Positions 34,108-42,421 of a DNA stretch of 64,000 bases are shown here, in pieces. The notes beneath the pieces are model-generated. The model had not been told where the DNA came from and did no database searches. It worked only from the letters and a program-made list of their open reading frames with translations. The translations under genes and the position numbers were made by a program. This DNA is from Lachnospiraceae bacterium. GTDB taxonomy: Bacteria > Bacillota > Clostridia > Lachnospirales > Lachnospiraceae. Numbering within the stretch: position 1 is the stretch's first letter; each line of letters starts with the position of its first letter. The stretch is from assembly GCA_030526195.1 (NCBI GenBank), contig JAUNDG010000001.1, positions 124,001-188,000 of the forward strand, in the 5' to 3' direction.

Positions 34108-34129
34108 TGCGGGGGATTTCTCCCCCGCA
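34108..34129. promoter_or_regulatory. DGR hairpin/cruciform after VR
   Basis: TGCGGGGGA (34108-34116) and TCCCCCGCA (34121-34129) form a 9-base perfect stem with loop TTTC on + and GAAA on -. A short GC-rich hairpin with a G-rich tetraloop downstream of VR is required for efficient target recognition in the Bordetella phage DGR. It starts 7 bases after the stop codon and could also act as a terminator. Confidence 0.88.
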
Positions 34130-34180
34130 TAAAGTGGTGTAACAAAGAGATATACCTATAAATTTATGGGCGAACAGTAT

Positions 34181-34298
34181 TAGCGGGTGTTCAAACACGG
34201 CGGTAATTGGAATAATGGATCGATTGATGGGCTGTTTACGGCTAATTTGAACAATGACTCGTCTGACACGAACACGAACACGGGTTCCCGCCTACTTT
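34181..34298 (+). repeat. DGR template repeat (TR)
   Basis: 118 bases matching VR except at adenines: 20 of its 31 adenines differ in VR and none of the 87 other bases do. Read in the VR frame it is rich in AAT and AAC codons, the usual design that yields many residues but no stops when A is randomised. Its first codon in that frame is TAG, where VR has TGG. A 71-codon open frame across it (34187-34402) is a by-product and not a gene. Confidence 0.97.
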
Positions 34299-34414
34299 TG
34301 TTAAATGTTTTCTGTGATAAAAACTACTGTTTCGCCTTGCCCATTGGCAAAAAATTTGTTTGGAGGGATAGAGTTAGTAAGTCTTTCTTGAACGCTCTAT
34401 AAGAAACAAAAGCA

Positions 34415-35545
34415 ATGAAACGAATTGGTTATTTATATGAACGGATAGTATCTGTAGAGAATTGCAGAGTGGCTATCATCAATGCTTCCAAAGGGAAGAT
34501 GAAACGCAAGAGAGTACAGCATGTGCTGGCGCACTTGGAGGAATATGCGGTAGATTTATCCGCAAGACTTCAAAGGCTGGACTTTCTGACACCGTACACA
34601 AAACGCGTGATACGCGATGGTCTGTCCGGGAAAGAGAGGGAGTTACAAATTCCCAACTTCTACCCTGACCAGTGCGCCCACCATGCGATTGTACGGGTGA
34701 TACAACCAATCTTTATGCGGTCTGCATACCATTGGAGTTGCGCGAACATTCCCGGACGAGGTATAGACCATGCCAGTAAAGGCGTGGAACGTGCAACAAA
34801 GAGGGATTTGAAACATGCTAAGTATTGCGTGAAGATGGATATTCGCAAATTCTATCCCTCCATACCCCATGACAGACTGAAAGCCCGTCTGCGAGAGAAA
34901 ATCAAAGACGAAAAGGCATTGGCTATCATTGGCAAGGTGATTGACTCTCATTCACCGGGACTACCCATAGGGAACTACACTTCACCGTGGCTGGCAGAGT
35001 TCTTCTTACAACCGTTGGATTGGTTCATCAAACAGGAGTTGGGCATACGGTATTACGTCCGTTACGCTGATGACTTGGTGCTGATTGACAGCAATAAGAG
35101 AAAGCTGCGAAAAGCCCTGTATGCAGTAAAGGCATTTGTTGAGGATTTGGGTATGACAATCAAACCCGACTATCAGTTGTTCCGCATACAGCAATATGGG
35201 AGAGGTCGAAAAATCGACTTTGTGGGAAGGTGTTTTGGGAGGGGCTACACCACAATTCGCAAAAGACGTGCGCTGGCACTGATGCGTCAGAGTAGGCGTA
35301 TCAGGAAGATGGAGAAAGCTAACATCCCTATTCCGTACAGGATAGCGGCTGGGTTCTTATCCCGCAGTGCATGTTTCAAGCACACGAACTCTTACGCTAT
35401 GAAGCGTAAGTATTATGACACAGTGAACATCAAGAAACTAAAGGAGGTAGTGAGCAATGAGAGTAAAAGGCAACATTTCACCCGAACTGCTTACGGTGGA
35501 ACCCTACAGTCCTGTCCCTGGACAGGTGGAAGTCAGACTGCGTGA
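34415..35545 (+). CDS. DGR reverse transcriptase
   Basis: A 376-residue reverse transcriptase. Motifs in order: NIPGRGIDHASKG (motif 2), VKMDIRKFYPSIPHDRL (motif 3), PGLPIGNYTSPWLAEFFL (motif 4, DGR-like IGNxTS), YVRYADDLVLID (motif 5 catalytic pair), and a C-terminal basic thumb. It copies TR RNA with errors at A and the product replaces VR. No clear ribosome site is seen before ATG 34415. Its end overlaps the next gene by 89 bases. No accessory Avd gene was recognised beside it. Confidence 0.95.
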   Translation: MKRIGYLYERIVSVENCRVAIINASKGKMKRKRVQHVLAHLEEYAVDLSARLQRLDFLTPYTKRVIRDGLSGKERELQIPNFYPDQCAHHAIVRVIQPIFMRSAYHWSCANIPGRGIDHASKGVERATKRDLKHAKYCVKMDIRKFYPSIPHDRLKARLREKIKDEKALAIIGKVIDSHSPGLPIGNYTSPWLAEFFLQPLDWFIKQELGIRYYVRYADDLVLIDSNKRKLRKALYAVKAFVEDLGMTIKPDYQLFRIQQYGRGRKIDFVGRCFGRGYTTIRKRRALALMRQSRRIRKMEKANIPIPYRIAAGFLSRSACFKHTNSYAMKRKYYDTVNIKKLKEVVSNESKRQHFTRTAYGGTLQSCPWTGGSQTA

Positions 35546-35783
35546 GAACGTCAAGGAAATCACGGTAACTGACTCCATGACCAATGAAACCGTCACCATG
35601 TATGAGTATGACGAATACACCTTCCTTCTGAAAGACCGTGAGGGTCTGAAAGAGGACATTGCAGCAAACATGAGTGACTGGCTGATTACGGGCAGGACTC
35701 TTGAAGTCAATGAGGGCGCAAGTCTGGTTCAGGACATGAAAGCTGCCCTTGAAATTCTGGGGGTGAACACTAATGAGAACTGA
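35457..35783 (+). CDS. Unknown phage protein after RT
   Basis: A 108-residue protein with AAGGAGG before ATG, lying partly inside the RT reading region. It has a beta-rich first half (QVEVRLRENVKEITVTDSM; VTMYEYDEYTFLL) and a helical end. Similar proteins stand just before the carbohydrate-binding tail protein in Clostridia phages. It does not look like the four-helix Avd protein of other DGRs. Confidence 0.6.
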   Translation: MRVKGNISPELLTVEPYSPVPGQVEVRLRENVKEITVTDSMTNETVTMYEYDEYTFLLKDREGLKEDIAANMSDWLITGRTLEVNEGASLVQDMKAALEILGVNTNEN

Positions 35784-36249
35784 TTTGATTGCACAGGCAA
35801 ACACCATCAAGACGCAGACCACTAAGCGTATCAATACGCTGGTGGATGCAGGCGCAAAACAGATGAAAATGTATTGTGCCGAAACTGATAACGCTCCTGC
35901 TGCGGACAGTGGCATTTTCGCCGGGGGCGTTGGGGAATGGGCTGTAGGTGTTGACTACAAGAAGAATGACCTGTTTTCCTACCAGGGCAATCTGGGCTAT
36001 GTGAAACAGGCGCATACTTCACAGGCTACGTGGTTGCCGTTTGCGGTAGGTACGGAGTCCCTGTACGGAGCAAGACCTAACCCTGATGCTGACGGCGTAT
36101 ATTCGTACACCTACAATATGGCTGCGGATGTGGGTATGTTGGTATCTGACCCCGATGACGGCTTGATTTATGAGTGTATTCAGGCAATTCCTGACATGCT
36201 TTTCAAGCCCCATGAAATCCCCGCACACTTCACGGTTAAGAGCGATTAA
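35773..36249 (+). CDS. Tail-tip protein with carbohydrate-binding (CBM5/12-like) module
   Basis: A 158-residue protein. Residues 50-95 (GEWAVGVDYKKNDLFSYQGNLGYVKQAHTSQATW region) carry the Trp/Tyr pattern of small chitin-binding-type modules: WxxGxxY, SYxGxxY, QAHTSQxxW. It may help the phage hold cell-surface sugars. It overlaps the previous gene by 11 bases. A short inverted repeat GGGAGAG/CTCTCCC follows at 36259-36285 without a T-run. Confidence 0.7.
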   Translation: MRTDLIAQANTIKTQTTKRINTLVDAGAKQMKMYCAETDNAPAADSGIFAGGVGEWAVGVDYKKNDLFSYQGNLGYVKQAHTSQATWLPFAVGTESLYGARPNPDADGVYSYTYNMAADVGMLVSDPDDGLIYECIQAIPDMLFKPHEIPAHFTVKSD

Positions 36250-36311
36250 GCAACTACCGGGAGAGGGTTGGTCAGACTCTCTCCCCACCATACGAAAAGG
36301 AGAACAAAACA

Positions 36312-36620
36312 ATGCAGGTTGACATCCCTACTCTCATTTCCTTTATTTCGTTGGTGGTGGCAATCGTTGTGGCTATCGTGAGTATCCGCAGGGGTAACGC
36401 TACTGATGACAAGAAGGAAGCGTCTGAAATGACTACCCTCATTGTGAAGTTGGAGAATATCAATAATGGCGTAAATGAGATTAAGTCTGATATGCGGAAC
36501 ATGAGAAACGATATTCAGGACTTGAGGGATAGACTGATTATTGTGGAGCAGTCTACGAAGTCTGCCCACCATCGCCTTGATGGACTGGATGGACACAACA
36601 TGTCCATTCACCATGAATAA
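36312..36620 (+). CDS. XhlA-like membrane/coiled-coil lysis protein
   Basis: A 102-residue protein. Residues 6-25 form one hydrophobic span (TLISFISLVVAIVVAIVSI), the rest is a coiled coil (MTTLIVKLENINNGVNEIKSDMRNMRNDIQDLRDRL) with polar end. Proteins of this type accompany holins and may regulate lysis or anchor the lysis complex. AAAAGGAG precedes ATG. Placed first in the lysis cassette. Confidence 0.75.
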   Translation: MQVDIPTLISFISLVVAIVVAIVSIRRGNATDDKKEASEMTTLIVKLENINNGVNEIKSDMRNMRNDIQDLRDRLIIVEQSTKSAHHRLDGLDGHNMSIHHE

Positions 36621-36647
36621 ACAAAAGTACACAGGAGGTACAAGACT

Positions 36648-36914
36648 ATGACTAACATTAACTGGATTGTTCGTATCAAGAACAAGAATTTCTGGCTGGC
36701 TATCATCCCCGCTATCCTGCTTCTGGTTCAGGCTGTGGGTAACGTCTTTGGTTTTACCCTTGACCTGGGTGACCTGGGCAACAAGCTTCTGGAAGTGGTC
36801 AACGCACTGTTCGCAGTGCTGGCTATTCTGGGCATCGTCACTGACCCTACTACTGCTGGTGTAGGTGACTCTAAGCAGGCAATGACTTACACTACTCCTA
36901 AGAAGGAGGGTTAA
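36648..36914 (+). CDS. Holin (phiLC3 family)
   Basis: An 88-residue protein beginning MTNINWIVRIKNKNFWLAIIPA, the characteristic N-terminus of phiLC3 holins, with two membrane spans (residues 17-36 and 45-65) and a short polar tail. It makes pores that let endolysin reach the wall. AGGAGG precedes ATG and the endolysin starts three bases after its stop. Confidence 0.92.
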   Translation: MTNINWIVRIKNKNFWLAIIPAILLLVQAVGNVFGFTLDLGDLGNKLLEVVNALFAVLAILGIVTDPTTAGVGDSKQAMTYTTPKKEG

Positions 36915-36917
36915 GCC

Positions 36918-38432
36918 ATGAGTAATTCCCCGCTTGTAACGTACACGCGGATTTCTCCTAAGAAATCCAGTCCCCGTAACCACGCGATTGACACCATCAC
37001 CATCCACTGCATTGTGGGACAGTGGACGGCGAAGCAGGGTTGTGATTACTTTGCCACTACTGACCGTGATTGTTCTGCCAACTACGTAGTTGGCAAGGAC
37101 GGTTCCATTGGTCTGTCCGTGGACGAGAAAGACCGTAGCTGGTGTACTTCTTCCCGCGACAATGACAACCGCGCTATTACCATTGAGGTTGCCAGTGATA
37201 CCAAACATCCTTATGCCGTTACTGATGCGGCGTATGATGCACTGATTAAACTGGTTGCCGATATTTGTAAGCGCAACGGCATCAAGAAGCTTCTCTGGAA
37301 AGCGGACAAGTCCCTTATCGGTCAGGTCAGCAAGCAGAACATGACCGTCCATCGCTGGTTTGCCAACAAGTCCTGCCCTGGTGAGTACCTGTATGAGCGT
37401 CACAGCGATATTGCGGCGAAGGTCAATGCTATCCTGGGTGCAGTGGAGCAGGAAACCCCCGCTCCTGTTACCCCAGAGGTAACCACTCCCGCCACTGACA
37501 ATCCTTCTGCTATCTGGAACTTCTTCAAGGGCAAGGGTCTGAATGACTTTGCCGTTGCTGGCATCATGGGTAACCTGTATGCGGAGTCTGGCTTTAAGCC
37601 TACCAACTTGCAGAATACCTATGAGAAGAAGTTGGGTTACACCGATGACAGTTATACGGCTGCGGTTGACAACGGTTCTTACACCAACTTTGTGAAGGAC
37701 AGCGCAGGCTATGGTCTGGTGCAGTGGACGTATTGGAGCCGTAAGCAGGCACTCTTGGAATATGCTAAGTCTGTGGGTAAATCCATTGGTGATCTGACCA
37801 TGCAGCTTGACTTCATGTGGAAGGAAATGCAGGGTTACAAGTCCATGATGACTGTCCTCAATTCCGCTACTTCCATTCTGGAAGCGTCCAATGCCGTGCT
37901 GACTCAGTATGAGAAACCTGCCGATCAGAGCGAAACCGTTCAGAACAAACGTGCAGGTTATGGTCAGACATACTACGATAAGTACGCTCAGAAAACCCCT
38001 GAGTCTACTTCTACGGACGGTTTGTACCGTGTACAGGTTGGTGCTTACTCCAAACTGGATAACGCCAACAAGCAGCTTGCAGCGGTTAAGGCGAAGGGTT
38101 TTGACGCACTGATTAAGAAGGTAGGCAATCTCTACAAGGTACAGACCGGGGCTTACAGTGTGAAAGCCAATGCGGAAGCACAGCTTGACCGTGTGAAAGC
38201 TGCCGGGTTCACGGACGCTTATATCACTACGGAGAGTGGCGGCACTGTGGTTGCTACTGACGATGTGCAGGAGCCGTCCTACATTACCTATAAGGTAAAG
38301 CGTGGTGACTCCCTGTGGAGTATCGCAAAGGCCAACCTGGGCAATGGTAGCCGCTGGCCGGAGATTAAGTCCCTGAACAATCTCACCAGTAACACCATCT
38401 ACGCAGGCCAGACCCTTAAACTCCCGGATTAA
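36918..38432 (+). CDS. Four-domain endolysin (amidase - lysozyme - SPOR - LysM)
   Basis: A 504-residue wall-cutting enzyme. Residues 20-165: amidase of the PGRP type (TIHCIVGQWTAK, MTVHRWFANKSCPGEYL). Residues 195-350: phage-tail-lysozyme-like domain (AVAGIMGNLYAESGFKPTNLQ, GYGLVQWTYWSRKQ), a probable muramidase. Residues 372-440: SPOR repeat domain (YRVQVGAYSKLDNANKQLAAVK). Residues 458-503: LysM (YKVKRGDSLWSIAKANLGNG). Two cutters plus two wall binders in one protein is unusual. It is the last phage gene recognisable here. Confidence 0.92.
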   Translation: MSNSPLVTYTRISPKKSSPRNHAIDTITIHCIVGQWTAKQGCDYFATTDRDCSANYVVGKDGSIGLSVDEKDRSWCTSSRDNDNRAITIEVASDTKHPYAVTDAAYDALIKLVADICKRNGIKKLLWKADKSLIGQVSKQNMTVHRWFANKSCPGEYLYERHSDIAAKVNAILGAVEQETPAPVTPEVTTPATDNPSAIWNFFKGKGLNDFAVAGIMGNLYAESGFKPTNLQNTYEKKLGYTDDSYTAAVDNGSYTNFVKDSAGYGLVQWTYWSRKQALLEYAKSVGKSIGDLTMQLDFMWKEMQGYKSMMTVLNSATSILEASNAVLTQYEKPADQSETVQNKRAGYGQTYYDKYAQKTPESTSTDGLYRVQVGAYSKLDNANKQLAAVKAKGFDALIKKVGNLYKVQTGAYSVKANAEAQLDRVKAAGFTDAYITTESGGTVVATDDVQEPSYITYKVKRGDSLWSIAKANLGNGSRWPEIKSLNNLTSNTIYAGQTLKLPD

Positions 38433-38733
38433 AGTTCTTGCGCTTCATGCAGCAGACCGTTGTGTGATATAGCAAGGTTCCGTGAATTGTCGGATTTGTC
38501 CCCAAACCACAAGAAATGACACAATCGCATAGAAAGGGACACGTTGTCGCATTTTCTGTGCGGTGATAGAGTATACGTACGATGAAGAGCAAGTAGCGAA
38601 GCGGACATCGTGCCCTGCGGGTAATGCGCATGTTCGCTTAACGCGAAACGGACACCGTACCCGGCAGGAATGGCGCGTGTCCAATATATGATGGAGCGGC
38701 AGGAAAAATGTTGATGCCGCAGAAAGGATACCT
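38433..38733. other. Phage-host junction region
   Basis: No gene is supported here. The phage-type sequence ends at or soon after the endolysin stop, and from 38584 the DNA carries the dispersed repeat seen only in the host part. A right attachment site should lie within about 38433-38583. Its exact core cannot be set because the left junction is outside the window. No tRNA is present. Confidence 0.6.
38584..38682. repeat. Dispersed host hairpin repeat, copy 1 (double)
   Basis: GAAGAGCAAGTAGCGAAGC is followed by the imperfect hairpin AAGCGGACAT ... ATGTTCGCTT (38599-38639) with CCCTGCGGG inside. A second, diverged unit follows directly (ACGGACACCG ... GCGCGTGTCC, 38648-38682). Other copies are at 43479, 45085, 51027, 54321 and 56360. 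Confidence 0.75.
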
Positions 38734-39483
38734 ATGCTGACGATCAATCATCTGACAAAAAACTACGGTGAGGTGAAGGCTGTTGATGACCTGACACTTC
38801 ACATCGCACCGGGTGAAATATTTGGCTTTATCGGTCATAACGGGGCCGGTAAAACCACCACCATCAAATGCTGCTGCGGCATTTTAGCCTTTGAGTCAGG
38901 GGAAATCCTTCTGAACGGGAAGGATATCAAAAAAGAGCCGCTGGCCTGTAAACGGGACCTGGCCTACCTGCCGGATAACCCGGATCTGTATGATTATATG
39001 ACAGGCATTCAGTTCCTCAATTTTGTCTGTGACATTTTTGGAGTAAGCGCTGAGGCACGACAGGAGCGGATCCATTATTATGCGGATCAGTTTGAACTGA
39101 CCGGCAGCCTGGGCCAGACCATTTCCTCATATTCTCACGGTATGAAGCAGAAGCTGGCCATCATTTCCGCCTGGATCCATGAACCGAAGCTCATCATCAT
39201 GGATGAGCCCTTCGTCGGTCTTGATCCTAAGGCGACACACATCGTGAAGGGCATGATGCGCGAGGTCTGCGACAGAGGCGGAGCGATCTTCTTCTCCACT
39301 CACGTGCTGGATGTGGCGGAAAAGCTGTGTGATAAGGTGGCCATCATTAAGGGTGGTAAGCTGATCCGGGCCGGTCGTATGGAAGAGGTAAAAGGTGATG
39401 CCTCCCTTGAGGATGTCTTCCTTGAATTATCGGATGAGGTATCATCTGCTGACGCATCAGAAAATGAATCCGCGGAGGCCTGA
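38734..39483 (+). CDS. ABC transporter ATP-binding protein
   Basis: A 249-residue ATPase with Walker A IGHNGAGKTTT, signature YSHGMKQKLAI, Walker B LIIMDEPFVGLDP and H-switch FSTHVLDV. It energises a transporter whose membrane part is the next gene. The class (DRA-like exporters with one ATPase and one large permease) includes antibiotic and lipid exporters; the substrate cannot be told. AAAGGA precedes ATG. Confidence 0.9.
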   Translation: MLTINHLTKNYGEVKAVDDLTLHIAPGEIFGFIGHNGAGKTTTIKCCCGILAFESGEILLNGKDIKKEPLACKRDLAYLPDNPDLYDYMTGIQFLNFVCDIFGVSAEARQERIHYYADQFELTGSLGQTISSYSHGMKQKLAIISAWIHEPKLIIMDEPFVGLDPKATHIVKGMMREVCDRGGAIFFSTHVLDVAEKLCDKVAIIKGGKLIRAGRMEEVKGDASLEDVFLELSDEVSSADASENESAEA

Positions 39484-39484
39484 T

Positions 39485-41089
39485 ATGCTGAAAACAATGA
39501 TCCGAAAACAGTTGCTTGAGGTCAATCAGTTTTATTTTATGGACCGCAAGACCAATCAACAAAAGCCGAAAGGGAAGATCGCGGCGACCATCGTGTTGTT
39601 TGTGGTGATATTCCTTTTTGTCGGAGCGGCGTTCCTGGGTGTGTCCTTTATGCTTGGTGATGCCCTGATCAGCAATGGGGTGACCTGGCTCTATTTTGCG
39701 CTGATGGGCATTATGAGTATCATCCTGGGGACCTTCGGCAGTGTCTTTAATACCTATGCCGGCCTTTATCAGGCAAAGGATAATGAGATGCTGTTGTCCA
39801 TGCCGATCGCCCCGTCCCATATCCTGATCTCACGTATGGTGGGGGTCTACGTTATGGGCCTGCTTTACACCGGTATTGTGTGGTTCCCGGCTACGATCGT
39901 TTATTACATCTTTGGCCGGCCGACACTTTTCGGTGTGATCGCACCCATTATCCTGCTGTTCGCGATTGTCCTTCTGGTGACGGTGCTCACCTGCCTGCTT
40001 GGCTGGGTGGTGGCGCTGGCCTCCGGCAGGGCTAAGAACCGGAGCCTGGTGACCATTGTTGTTTCCGTTGTGGGCTTCCTGCTTTACTATTATGTCTGCT
40101 TCCGTCTGAATGCGCTGCTCCAGAGCCTGCTGCTGTATGCCGATCAGGTGGGCGACGTCATTCAGGGGTGGATCTACCCGATCTATCAGTTGGGTGTGGG
40201 TGCCGCCGGTGATGTGAAAGGGTTCCTTATTTTCATCGCCATTTCCGTGGCCGCTTTTGCTATCTGCTGTTTCGTGATGGCGAAGTCCTTTATCAAGATC
40301 GTGACACGGAAGGCACCGGAAAAGAAGGCGGTCTACAAAGAAACCACCTTGAAGACTTCCACCGTTTCTTCAGCCCTGCTGCATCGGGAACTGCTGCGTT
40401 TTAAGAGCAGCCCCATATATGCCCTTAACTGCGGTCTGGGTCTTGTGCTGGGACCGGTGCTGGCTGTTATCGCCTTTGTGAAACGCGAGATGGTCATGGA
40501 AGTCCTGAGCGGCATGAGTGTCATGCTGCCGCTGATCAATGACATCCGTCCGATCCTGGCGGTGGGGGCTATTTGCCTGATCGCGGGCATGAACTGTGTG
40601 GCGGCCCCGTCAGTTGCGCTGGAAGGTCACAGCCTGTGGATCGTCCGGTCCTTACCGGTGGAAACCGACAAGGTGCTGAAGGCTAAGCTCCAGCTGCATG
40701 TCCGTCTCAATATCCTGCCGGCTGTATTCGGTGCCGTCATGATGACACTGGCCTTTGGCGGTTCGGTGGACAGGCTGGTGGCAGGTGTGATCCTGACGAT
40801 CGCGTTTGTCGTATTCAGCGGTGCGATGGATCTCTCCTTCGGCCTTAAGAACCCGACACTGGACTGGTCCAGTGAGGTGGTGCCGGTCAAACAGAGCGGT
40901 GCGGTGATGCTGTCCCTGTTTGTGGGCTGGGGCGTGGTGCTGGCGATGACAGCGGCCTGTGTGGGTCTGACATTGCTCATCAATGCCAATATTGCCATGA
41001 TCGTTGTGGCGATTGTCCTTATCCTGCTGAGCCGGCTGTTAGAGAAACGGATTTATACAAAAGGCGCAGAGGCCTTTGAAAAACTTTGA
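39485..41089 (+). CDS. ABC transporter permease
   Basis: A 534-residue membrane protein with about twelve hydrophobic spans (for example AATIVLFVVIFLFVGAAFLG and WLYFALMGIMSIILGTFGSV), paired with the ATPase gene one base upstream. The ATG at 39485 is chosen; an upstream frame start at 39395 lies within the ATPase gene. The large soluble loop near residues 300-330 separates two halves. Substrate unknown. Confidence 0.85.
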   Translation: MLKTMIRKQLLEVNQFYFMDRKTNQQKPKGKIAATIVLFVVIFLFVGAAFLGVSFMLGDALISNGVTWLYFALMGIMSIILGTFGSVFNTYAGLYQAKDNEMLLSMPIAPSHILISRMVGVYVMGLLYTGIVWFPATIVYYIFGRPTLFGVIAPIILLFAIVLLVTVLTCLLGWVVALASGRAKNRSLVTIVVSVVGFLLYYYVCFRLNALLQSLLLYADQVGDVIQGWIYPIYQLGVGAAGDVKGFLIFIAISVAAFAICCFVMAKSFIKIVTRKAPEKKAVYKETTLKTSTVSSALLHRELLRFKSSPIYALNCGLGLVLGPVLAVIAFVKREMVMEVLSGMSVMLPLINDIRPILAVGAICLIAGMNCVAAPSVALEGHSLWIVRSLPVETDKVLKAKLQLHVRLNILPAVFGAVMMTLAFGGSVDRLVAGVILTIAFVVFSGAMDLSFGLKNPTLDWSSEVVPVKQSGAVMLSLFVGWGVVLAMTAACVGLTLLINANIAMIVVAIVLILLSRLLEKRIYTKGAEAFEKL

Positions 41090-41140
41090 TAGTTGCATAA
41101 TCAACAAATATTGATTTATTCATGGAAAATTCCAATTGAA

Positions 41141-41169
41141 TTGACAGAATTCTGTTGGTTTGATAGGAT
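41141..41169 (+). promoter_or_regulatory. Promoter of DUF4190-like gene
   Basis: TTGACA (41141-41146), 17 bases, TAGGAT (41164-41169), with the transcript start about 45 bases before the ATG. AGGAGGG lies before the ATG. Confidence 0.7.
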
Positions 41170-41216
41170 GGTGTTAGTAGATTGTTTTTCTTTAAATAAT
41201 TAGGAGGGAACTTGTT

Positions 41217-41465
41217 ATGGCAATTGCTGCATTAGTACTTGGTATTGTCGGTGTTGTATTCGACTTTCTTTATTTTCCGGTTGGCATCATCGCTTCAATC
41301 GTAGCCATCATCCTTGGCGCTATGGGCAGAAAGAATACTGAAAAGAAAGGTTTAGCGACAGCCGGTCTTGTACTTGGTATCATCGGCGTTGTTCTTGGCC
41401 TGCTTCTTGCGCTTGCTTGCACTGCTTTTGCAGGTCTTGTCGGTTTCGCTACTGGTCTTATGTAA
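41217..41465 (+). CDS. Small membrane protein (DUF4190-like)
   Basis: An 82-residue protein with two hydrophobic spans (residues 2-36 and 45-80) and the repeated block LGIVGVV / LGIIGVVLG that marks DUF4190-type proteins. Function is unknown; such proteins are common in Gram-positive bacteria. It has its own promoter and terminator, so it is a single-gene unit and may be well expressed. Confidence 0.75.
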   Translation: MAIAALVLGIVGVVFDFLYFPVGIIASIVAIILGAMGRKNTEKKGLATAGLVLGIIGVVLGLLLALACTAFAGLVGFATGLM

Positions 41466-41491
41466 TTGACCAACTGAAGATGATTCTTCAC

Positions 41492-41522
41492 GGGGGCTCC
41501 GCAGGAGCCCCCTTTCTTTTTC
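41492..41522 (+). terminator. Terminator after DUF4190-like gene
   Basis: GGGGGCTCC (41492-41500), GCA loop, GGAGCCCCC (41504-41512), then TTTCTTTTT. A textbook intrinsic terminator. Confidence 0.92.
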
Positions 41523-41564
41523 CTGTTTCATTTTAGTTTTTCTCTATTTTAGGAGTCATGCTGT

Positions 41565-42335
41565 ATGCATATATTTTTTGATATTTTCGGTTTGAAGATC
41601 CCGGCCTATGGCACGATGTTGGCTCTGGGGCTTGTGCTGGCCAATGTGTTTGGCCTTGCGCTGATGAAAAAACTGAAAATGGATACGGACAATGTCTTTA
41701 TCTTAGAGGGCTATATGCTGCTGGGGGCTATTTTCGGGGCCAAGGCCCTGTATCTCATCACGGCGGCCTCGAGCATCGACTGGTCCCGGATGACAGATCT
41801 TGCCTATTTAAAAATGGTCATGAATGGCGGCTTCGTCTTTTACGGCGGCCTTATCGGCGGCATCCTCGGGGTGCTTCTGGCCGGTCGGATCCACAAGATC
41901 GATGTGGTGGCCTATATCCGTGTGGGCATCATTTTCGTGCCGCTGGCTCATGCCATCGGACGGGTCGGCTGCACTCTGGCGGGTTGCTGTTACGGCATCC
42001 CCTATGATGGACCCGGCGCTCTCATTTATCCGGAACTGTCCGGGGCGATTCCCGGCATCCCGTTGTTTCCGGTTCAGCTGGTGGAGGCGGGTGGCCTCCT
42101 CATCATTTTCGCCATTAACCTGACCCTCTTTTTGAAAATGAGGTTCCGGTACACTCTGGAGCTTTACCTCATCCTTTACCTCCTGATGCGCTTCGGGCTG
42201 GAGTATTTACGTTACGATGCCATTCGCGGGGCGGCGGCCGGCTTGTCCACTTCTCAGTGGATCAGTCTGGTGATCGCGGCGGGATTGATCGTCCGATTTG
42301 TGGTGATGTGGGTGCGCAGACGTCAACATGCCTGA
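41565..42335 (+). CDS. lgt: Prolipoprotein diacylglyceryl transferase-like protein
   Basis: A 256-residue membrane protein with about seven spans and the Lgt signature HAIGRVGCTLAGCCYG; PVQLVEAGGLL and LEYLRYD also match. Lgt attaches a diacylglycerol group to the lipobox cysteine of prelipoproteins. It is at the short end of the family, and a paralogous role cannot be ruled out. AGGAG precedes ATG. Confidence 0.85.
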   Translation: MHIFFDIFGLKIPAYGTMLALGLVLANVFGLALMKKLKMDTDNVFILEGYMLLGAIFGAKALYLITAASSIDWSRMTDLAYLKMVMNGGFVFYGGLIGGILGVLLAGRIHKIDVVAYIRVGIIFVPLAHAIGRVGCTLAGCCYGIPYDGPGALIYPELSGAIPGIPLFPVQLVEAGGLLIIFAINLTLFLKMRFRYTLELYLILYLLMRFGLEYLRYDAIRGAAAGLSTSQWISLVIAAGLIVRFVVMWVRRRQHA

Positions 42336-42421
42336 TAATCGTGTGACAGGTAGTTTTCAGAAAAATATAATTTTTTTAATAAAATGATTAGCCATTTCCA
42401 AGGCGGTTTGATACAATCAAG

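Noticed and set aside
34187..34402. A 71-codon open frame over the template repeat
   Set aside because: TR is a non-coding template; the Asn-rich reading is the expected result of its adenine design and there is no ribosome site.
38433..38733. tRNA gene as phage attachment target
   Set aside because: No cloverleaf or CCA-type end could be found on either strand here or elsewhere in the window.
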